Below, piece by piece: positions 1 to 4,820 of a DNA stretch of 6,410 bases. The stretch is from Alphaproteobacteria bacterium. Lineage in GTDB: Bacteria > Pseudomonadota > Alphaproteobacteria > RF32 > CAG-239. The stretch's first letter is position 1; every line of letters begins with the position of its first letter. A program made the position numbers and the translations under genes. The stretch lies in contig JAGCRL010000152.1 of the NCBI GenBank assembly GCA_017964705.1, positions 1-6,410 on the forward strand, given 5' to 3'. Under the pieces are notes generated by a model. That model saw only the letters and a program-made list of their open reading frames with translations. It made no database searches and was not told the origin of the DNA.

Positions 1-92
1 ATTTAAAATTATAAAGTCAATATGTTTAATATATGCTTTTCCGGTGATGTATTGATATAACTGAAAAAACGATATTTACGTCTAAAAAGAGT

Positions 93-119
93 TTGACTTT
101 TAATAGAAACAATTATAAA
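93..119 (+). promoter_or_regulatory. Possible sigma70-type promoter of valS
   Basis: A TTGACT box at 93-98 matches five of six bases of the -35 consensus. TATAAA at 114-119 resembles a -10 box. The spacer is only 15 bp, shorter than the preferred 17, so the pairing is uncertain. The placement, ending about 35 bases before the valS start, is reasonable. No T-box specifier or TGGNACCGCG-like antiterminator motif is seen in the 154-base leader, so tRNA-sensing control, common for valS in Bacillota, is not supported here. Confidence 0.4.
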
Positions 120-144
120 CTTTTGGACATTGTTAATTAAATAA

Positions 145-150
145 AGAGGA
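145..150 (+). promoter_or_regulatory. Ribosome binding site of valS
   Basis: AGAGGA lies four bases before the ATG at 155. It supports that start over the in-frame ATG five codons later (MEKYF...), which would leave the Shine-Dalgarno motif much too far away. The spacing is a little tight but workable. Confidence 0.65.
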
Positions 151-154
151 AACA

Positions 155-2803
155 ATGAACACGGCAGAAATGGAAAAATATTTTAATCCGGAAGAAGCGG
201 AAAAAAAATGGTATGATATATGGGATAAAGGCGGTTACTTTACTCCTACCGTGGATTATAGCAAAGAACCTTATTCCATTATGATTCCACCACCAAACAT
301 AACAGGTAAGCTCCATTTAGGGCATGCCCTTGTGAATACGCTTCAAGATGTCGTGATAAGAATGAAAAGAATGCAGGGTTATAATACTCTTTGGCTTCCC
401 GGTACAGACCATGCCAGTAGTGCTACCGAGGCGAAAGTTGTTGATATGATAAAAAAAGAAGGCCTTAGCAAAGATATTTTAGGTAGAGACGGCTTCTTAA
501 AACGTGCCTGGGAATGGAAAGAAGAATATGGTGGAACAATTATCCGCCAGTTGAAGAAACTAGGTTGCTCTTGCGATTGGACAAGAGAGCGCTTTACATT
601 AGATGAAGGCTTAAGCAAAGTTGTTCAAAAAGTATTTATAGATTTATATAATGAAGGCTTAATTTATAAGGGTGAGAGATTGGTAAACTGGTGTCCTTGT
701 TGCCATTCCACTTTATCTGATATTGAAGTTGAGTATGAAGAAGAGCCATCATCGTTATGGTATATTCGCTATTGGGCAAAAGATAAATCCTTTTATTTGG
801 ATGTGGCAACCACTCGTCCGGAAACTATGCTTGGTGATACAGGGGTGGCGGTTAACCCATCTGATGAACGTTTTGCCAAATATATCGGGAAAAAAGTTGT
901 TTTGCCAATTGTTAATCGCGAAATAGAAGTTATTGCCGATCCGTTTGTTGAAACTGAGTTCGGTACAGGTTGCGTAAAGATTACACCGGCTCATGATTTT
1001 AATGACTTTAATGCCGGAAAGAAACATGGCTTAGAAATTATCAGAGTTATCGATGAAGACGGCAAGATGACCGATTTGGTTGAAAAATATAAAGGTATGG
1101 ATATTTTAACTGCGCGCAAACTGATTGTTGATGAGTTGCAAGAATTAGGCGTTTTAGTTAAGATAGAACCATACACACATAATGTCGGTAAATGCTATCG
1201 TTGCCACCATACTGTTGAACCGATGGTTTCTAAGCAATGGTTTGTTAAAATGGAAAGCTTAGCTAAACCGGCAATTGATGTGGTTAAAAATAAAGAGATT
1301 ACCATATATCCTGAACGCTATGAAAAGACTTATTTCCACTGGATGGAAAACATTCAAGATTGGTGTATTTCTCGTCAGTTATGGTGGGGACATCGTATAC
1401 CAGCATATTACTGCAAAAAATGTGGTAAAATAGAGGTTTGTGCTGAAAAACCAACTAAAGCTTGTGCTTGCGGTTGTACCGAATGGGTACAAGATGAAGA
1501 TACGTTGGATACTTGGTTTTCTTCTGCATTATGGCCTTTTTCGACATTAGGTTGGCCAGAGGAAACAGAAGATTATAAATATTTTTATCCGACATCTACT
1601 TTGATTACCGGTAATGACATTCTGTTTTTCTGGGTTGCAAGAATGATCTTTTCTGCGCTTCATCAGACCGGCAAAATACCATTCCATAAAGTTGTGTTGA
1701 ATGGATTGATACGCGACGCACAAGGCAGAAAAATGAGCAAGAGCTTAAATAACGGTGTTGACCCGTTAGATGCCATACGAGATTATGGTGCTGATGCTTT
1801 ACGTTTTTCATTGTTACAAGGTTTATCTTTGGAAACAGATACCCGTTATTCAATGGATAGATTAGATATTGCTAAGGCCTTTATTAATAAACTCTGGAAC
1901 TCTGCCAAGTTTGTATTAAACGGTATTAAAGATATTGATTATAAGACTTGGAATAAAGCTGACTTGCAACCGGAAGATAAGTGGATGTTAGTTAAGCTTA
2001 ACAAAACAATTAAAGATGTTACTGAAGAACTTGATAAATTTGAGTTTGGGGTGGCATTGCAAAAACTGTATGATTTCTTCTGGAATGATTATTGCAGTTG
2101 GTATATTGAAATGGTTAAGCCACGTCTCTATGATGAAAATGCATCCAGCAAAAAAGAAGCTGCTTATGTATTGCATTACGGCTTGACAACAATCTTAAAA
2201 CTTATGCATCCGTTCCTACCGTTTGTTACTGAAGAAATATATTCAAGGTTAAGTGAAGATGACACACCTTTAATAGTTTCGGCATGGCCTAAGGCTAAAG
2301 ATTTGGAATACAGTGCAGAATATGAAAATATTGAATTAATGCAATATTTCATCACATCTATTAGAAATGTTCGTGCTAATATGAATATTCAGCCATCCAG
2401 AAAAACTGCTTTGATATTCGTAACCAAAGAGAAAGGTGCATTTCTGAAGGCGGCTGAACCTATCTTCCAAAAATTAGCATTTGCAAAATCTGTTGAAATA
2501 CGTGCAGATAAGACCGGAATACCAGTTAATGCAATTAGTATTGAGAGCTTGGTTGCGGCTGTATATATTCCATTTGAAGATTTGGTGGATATAGAAGCAG
2601 AAATTAAGCGCTTAGAGGTAGAAAAAGAAAAATATGAGGCTTTGATTGCCAGAGTGGATAATCAGCTCAAAAATGAAAACTTTTTAGCCAAAGCGCCTGC
2701 AGATAAAATTGAAGGTGAAAGGCAGAAAAAAGCCAATTATGAAACTTTACTGGCTTCAGTTAATGAGCGTTTAATTGCCTTACAACCGAGTAAATCTGCT
2801 TAA
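155..2803 (+). CDS. valS: Valyl-tRNA synthetase
   Basis: This cytoplasmic class Ia enzyme charges tRNA-Val with valine using ATP and edits mischarged threonine. The 882 residues cover the full family architecture. The N-terminal Rossmann half has the HIGH-type motif HLGH at 54-57 after PPPNITG (45-51). The CP1 editing domain (about 190-345) has TTRPETMLGDTG (219-230) and GTGCVKITPAHD (270-281). The second catalytic half has DWCISRQLWWGHR (402-414) and KMSKS (526-530). The anticodon-binding helical domain spans about 575-720, and the C-terminal coiled coil about 811-878. Cysteine clusters at C180/C182/C183, C347/C350, C420/C423 and C437/C439/C441 look like zinc knuckles, as in many bacterial ValRS of this length; E. 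coli ValRS is longer (951) and lacks them. Small oddities are HASSATE (86-92), where HAGIATQ or HASIATE is usual, and TGND (485-488), where TGYD or TGFD is usual. It is transcribed alone, followed by its own terminator. Confidence 0.98.
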   Translation: MNTAEMEKYFNPEEAEKKWYDIWDKGGYFTPTVDYSKEPYSIMIPPPNITGKLHLGHALVNTLQDVVIRMKRMQGYNTLWLPGTDHASSATEAKVVDMIKKEGLSKDILGRDGFLKRAWEWKEEYGGTIIRQLKKLGCSCDWTRERFTLDEGLSKVVQKVFIDLYNEGLIYKGERLVNWCPCCHSTLSDIEVEYEEEPSSLWYIRYWAKDKSFYLDVATTRPETMLGDTGVAVNPSDERFAKYIGKKVVLPIVNREIEVIADPFVETEFGTGCVKITPAHDFNDFNAGKKHGLEIIRVIDEDGKMTDLVEKYKGMDILTARKLIVDELQELGVLVKIEPYTHNVGKCYRCHHTVEPMVSKQWFVKMESLAKPAIDVVKNKEITIYPERYEKTYFHWMENIQDWCISRQLWWGHRIPAYYCKKCGKIEVCAEKPTKACACGCTEWVQDEDTLDTWFSSALWPFSTLGWPEETEDYKYFYPTSTLITGNDILFFWVARMIFSALHQTGKIPFHKVVLNGLIRDAQGRKMSKSLNNGVDPLDAIRDYGADALRFSLLQGLSLETDTRYSMDRLDIAKAFINKLWNSAKFVLNGIKDIDYKTWNKADLQPEDKWMLVKLNKTIKDVTEELDKFEFGVALQKLYDFFWNDYCSWYIEMVKPRLYDENASSKKEAAYVLHYGLTTILKLMHPFLPFVTEEIYSRLSEDDTPLIVSAWPKAKDLEYSAEYENIELMQYFITSIRNVRANMNIQPSRKTALIFVTKEKGAFLKAAEPIFQKLAFAKSVEIRADKTGIPVNAISIESLVAAVYIPFEDLVDIEAEIKRLEVEKEKYEALIARVDNQLKNENFLAKAPADKIEGERQKKANYETLLASVNERLIALQPSKSA

Positions 2804-2837
2804 TTTAGCTAATACTAATCGGGAAAAAGTTCACCCT

Positions 2838-2869
2838 AAATGTCGTCATATTTTGTGACGGCATTTTTT
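2838..2869 (+). terminator. Intrinsic terminator after valS
   Basis: The left arm AAATGTCGTCA (2838-2848) pairs with the right arm TGACGGCATTT (2856-2866): 11 base pairs including one G-T, with a 7-base loop. The T-run 2864-2869 completes a rho-independent terminator. It sits 34 bases after the valS stop codon and separates valS from the downstream promoter and the PH-domain genes. Confidence 0.88.
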
Positions 2870-2919
2870 GGTAGAATGCACTCGTTTTTTGTCGAAAAAA
2901 ATTGATTTTTTACAAAAAA
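2864..2919. other. Phased A/T tracts, possible curved DNA
   Basis: Homopolymer tracts T6 (2864-2869), T6 (2885-2890), A7 (2895-2901), T6 (2906-2911) and A6 (2914-2919) have centres at about 2866.5, 2887.5, 2898, 2908.5 and 2916.5. Most centre-to-centre steps are 10.5 bp or a double of it, close to one helical turn; the last step is 8 bp. Phased A-tracts are known to bend DNA. Here they flank and overlap the -35 box of the next promoter. An effect on that promoter is inference, and such tracts can arise by chance in AT-rich DNA. Confidence 0.45.
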
Positions 2920-2930
2920 TATTATATAAT
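2902..2930 (+). promoter_or_regulatory. Sigma70-type promoter of the PH-domain gene pair
   Basis: TTGATT (2902-2907) and a perfect TATAAT (2925-2930) are separated by exactly 17 bp. This is the best promoter in the window. It predicts a start of transcription near 2937 and a leader of about 37 bases before the ATG at 2974. It lies just after the valS terminator, so the PH-domain pair should be transcribed independently of valS. Confidence 0.75.
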
Positions 2931-2954
2931 TCTTCTTGGGGGAAAGGTATTTTT

Positions 2955-3017
2955 ATGATGAGGATTATAAACAATGTCAAAAAAAGCAGACATAGAATTA
3001 CTGGCCTTAATCGATAA
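2955..3017 (+). other. Possible 20-codon leader ORF overlapping the first PH-domain gene
   Basis: An ATG at 2955, seven bases after the purine-rich GGGGGAAAGG (2938-2947), opens a 20-codon frame starting MMRIIN and ending at TAA 3015-3017. It overlaps the first 44 bases of the following gene out of frame. The product is very basic in its second half. The spacing of its ribosome site is as good as that of the main gene (GAGGA 2960-2964, nine bases before ATG 2974). It could be a translated leader affecting initiation at 2974, or simply chance. There is no evidence of a product. Confidence 0.2.
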
Positions 3018-3537
3018 AGATGAAAAAATTTTATGGCAAGGACATCCTAATAAAAAGTGTTTTTTGTTAAATATCTATTGGGATCTGATAATATCTACTA
3101 TAATATTATATTTTATGGTAATGCTACCTTTATCTTTGATGGCAGGACCAACAGCATCAACTATAGGATATTTATTTTTTCATCCTATGTTCACATTAAA
3201 AATAAGTTACCCAATTTCGCTGTTTATGATTATAACTATTTCATATTTTATAATTTATAGCTTTGCTGATGATTTAATGCATTTTTTTAATTATCGTAAT
3301 ATGCATTTTGTTATAACAGACCAATGCATTTATATTTCATATGGGATATTTTCTAAAAAATTTGAGTGTAAACCAATTCACACAATACCTTGGGTTAATA
3401 CTTCTCGGGATTTTATTGAACGCTTATGTAAGGTTGGTAGCGTTAATTTTTCCGGTATTACGCATAAGATATGTTTTATCCATAACTATAAGCGTATTTA
3501 CAAGTTAATAAAAAAATTGAAAACAACTGTACAATAG
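2974..3537 (+). CDS. Two-segment membrane protein with bacterial PH-like (bPH2) domain, paralog A
   Basis: This is a 187-residue inner-membrane protein of unknown job. The N-terminus is a short cytosolic stretch with DEKILWQGHPN (16-26); an acidic E-x-ILW-x-G-x-P motif is common at the start of YdbS/YdbT-type PH proteins. Two hydrophobic segments follow, about 30-57 and 79-98. The C-terminal region about 104-162 reads as a bPH2 domain: the strand pattern HFVITDQCIYISYGIF (111-126), then FIERLCKVGSVNFSG (147-161), the typical 'r-lG-g-v-f' ending. A basic tail (YKLIKKLK, 176-183) closes it. Both termini are predicted cytosolic. The start is chosen from GAGGA at 2960-2964 and from agreement with the N-terminus of the next gene. 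It lies behind its own promoter, 24 bases before paralog B. It looks visibly richer in A+T than valS or adhE. Fold assignment is by motif only; a catalytic role is not suggested. Confidence 0.75.
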   Translation: MSKKADIELLALIDKDEKILWQGHPNKKCFLLNIYWDLIISTIILYFMVMLPLSLMAGPTASTIGYLFFHPMFTLKISYPISLFMIITISYFIIYSFADDLMHFFNYRNMHFVITDQCIYISYGIFSKKFECKPIHTIPWVNTSRDFIERLCKVGSVNFSGITHKICFIHNYKRIYKLIKKLKTTVQ

Positions 3538-3561
3538 CGATATTTTTGGGGAAGGTGAGCA

Positions 3562-4215
3562 ATGTTAAACGTAAAAGTAAATTTAAAAAGATTGGCACTA
3601 ATTGGCAGGGATGAAGAAATTCTTTGGGCTGATGGCCCTAATATAAAATATCTTTTTCTAAAAAGTATTTTTAACATCTCATTGATTGGCATTTTTATAA
3701 TGATAGCATTTACGATGATAGCATTTTTTTTAATTTTGCTAATGGCAATATTCGAAATGTCTGTGAAAGATTTGTGGGATAGCTTTATTTATCCTATCAT
3801 CACATTAAAAAAAATTCCTCAAAACTCATCTTTTTATTATTTTATAACAGATTTATATCCTTATATAATTGCAATGACGATTTCTTTTGTCATTATTTAT
3901 TTAATGAATACTATTTTTTATTTCTTATATCATAATAATAAATTTATCATTACTAATAAAGGTATTTATATTTTCCGTGGTATTGAAACTGTTATACATA
4001 AAACATTTAAGCAGATACGTTATATTAGTATTTCTTATAACTTTTTTGACCGACTGTTGAAAGTGGGAAATATCACCTTTTCTGAAGACATAGCTGAAGA
4101 TGAAGTTAATAATAACCAACATATATTACCTACGTATACTATTTATAGTATTAATGACTATATGTTTGCTTATCAATTAATAAAGAAATTACAAAATAAA
4201 GCCGCAAAAAACTAA
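3562..4215 (+). CDS. Two-segment membrane protein with bacterial PH-like (bPH2) domain, paralog B
   Basis: This 217-residue membrane protein has the same layout as its upstream neighbour. It has the N-terminal motif DEEILWADGPN (17-27), hydrophobic segments at about 32-64 and 99-122, and a bPH2-like region about 120-175 with KFIITNKGIYIFRGI (127-141) and FFDRLLKVGNITFS (161-174). The C-terminus AYQLIKKLQNK again matches paralog A (YKLIKKLK). Shared landmarks in the same order (LALI-x-x-DE-x-ILW, YP/HP-x-x-TLK, RL-C/L-KVG-x-x-x-FS, LIKKL) indicate tandem duplication. It differs by a longer first hydrophobic segment and about 15 extra residues after the KVG motif (EDIAEDEVNNNQ region), so the copies have diverged. 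Purine-rich GGGGAAGGTGAG (3548-3559) just before the ATG serves as ribosome site, and the 24-base gap implies co-transcription. No terminator is visible after it. Role unknown; protein complex assembly or membrane stress functions known for some YdbS/YdbT relatives are only analogy. Confidence 0.75.
   Translation: MLNVKVNLKRLALIGRDEEILWADGPNIKYLFLKSIFNISLIGIFIMIAFTMIAFFLILLMAIFEMSVKDLWDSFIYPIITLKKIPQNSSFYYFITDLYPYIIAMTISFVIIYLMNTIFYFLYHNNKFIITNKGIYIFRGIETVIHKTFKQIRYISISYNFFDRLLKVGNITFSEDIAEDEVNNNQHILPTYTIYSINDYMFAYQLIKKLQNKAAKN
3700..3726 (+). repeat. 15-bp in-frame tandem duplication in paralog B
   Basis: ATGATAGCATTT occurs at 3700-3711 and again at 3715-3726, a period of 15 bases, or five codons. 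It encodes MIAFT followed by MIAFF (residues 47-56) within the first hydrophobic segment. It probably reflects a slippage duplication that lengthened the segment without shifting the frame. Confidence 0.7.
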
Positions 4216-4256
4216 ATAATAACAATATCTTATGATGAAATTAAAAGAACATTGCT

Positions 4257-4772
4257 TTATTGAATTCCTAAAATTGTTTTTGAACTAATGATGTTACGGA
4301 GTTTGGCATTACCTTCCGCATCGATATAAGTTATAATGCTGGGATCAATTTCTAAATCTGCAATGCTATTAACTTTTATCATATTAACTTCTATTGTGCC
4401 CAATAGCTGTTCCCGAACCCTGTCTATCGCCCCTTGAATTTTATCTGACATATAGTTTGTGCCGCTTAAAAGAACGTATCCGTGCTGATATTTGCCATCT
4501 TTTTCAGCAACTTTTATCCATAAAAATGGTAAAGGTTCGGTTTTCCAATTTTTTTTACCAACTAAAGCTTTTTCAAAGGTGGTTAATGTCCACCCTAATA
4601 CATTATACGGGTGCGCCATGCACTTTTGTTTTAGTTCTTTGTTTATATTGTTATGGTCTATTTTTATTTTTAACGCATATTTAGGGGCATATTTGGTATC
4701 AATAACTTTATAAATCGCTTTTGCAAACTGCTTTAATTTATATTCGTTAACCATTGTTTGTGTTGGTTCCAT
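4257..4772 (-). CDS. Unrecognised soluble protein downstream of adhE
   Basis: I do not recognise this 171-residue protein. It has no signal peptide or membrane segment and is lysine-rich, suggesting a cytosolic protein. The visible pattern is mixed alpha/beta: a helix about 12-25, a strand-like stretch ALKIKID (33-39), an aromatic core with LGWTLTTFEKAL (59-70), LPFLWIKV (81-88) and HGYVLLSGT (97-105), an amphipathic helix about 108-124 (DKIQGAIDRVREQLLG), then strands EVNMIKV and IITYIDAEGN. A single cysteine is present and no metal-binding or nucleotide-binding motif stands out. The start is well supported: GAGGAG (4785-4780 on the minus strand) lies seven bases before the ATG. It follows adhE by 48 bases in the same direction without a visible terminator, so co-transcription is plausible. 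Its end faces paralog B across 41 bases. It is a real gene by ribosome site, length and codon structure; function unknown. Confidence 0.8.
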   Translation of the reverse strand: MEPTQTMVNEYKLKQFAKAIYKVIDTKYAPKYALKIKIDHNNINKELKQKCMAHPYNVLGWTLTTFEKALVGKKNWKTEPLPFLWIKVAEKDGKYQHGYVLLSGTNYMSDKIQGAIDRVREQLLGTIEVNMIKVNSIADLEIDPSIITYIDAEGNAKLRNIISSKTILGIQ

Positions 4773-4779
4773 TTTCTCT

Positions 4780-4785
4780 CTCCTC
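4780..4785 (-). promoter_or_regulatory. Strong ribosome binding site of the orphan gene
   Basis: On the minus strand the stretch before the ATG at 4772 reads AGAGGAGAGAG, with GAGGAG seven bases from the start codon. This is the strongest Shine-Dalgarno match in the window. It fixes the first ATG rather than the in-frame ATG six codons later. No convincing promoter is seen in the 48 bases after adhE, which favours translation from an adhE read-through message. Confidence 0.7.
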
Positions 4786-4820
4786 TTATTGAACTATTGT
4801 TTACATATAATTCCTTTATT

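Noticed and set aside
2..55. Open frame at the left edge that could be the tail of an upstream gene
   Set aside because: Only 17 codons before a stop, AT-rich, and with no recognisable residues; other frames close quickly as well. There is not enough to call a gene end.
2885..2911. A/T-rich inverted repeats (TTTTTT-GTCG-AAAAAA, AAAAAA-TTGA-TTTTTT) as an operator or second terminator
   Set aside because: Arms made only of A and T homopolymer form weak hairpins and are expected in such DNA; phased-tract curvature explains them better.
4492..4713. Plus-strand frames opposite the orphan gene (4394-4684 and 4492-4713)
   Set aside because: They lack ribosome sites and have Cys/Phe-rich, low-complexity products typical of antisense shadows. 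The minus-strand gene has a strong Shine-Dalgarno and a protein-like composition.
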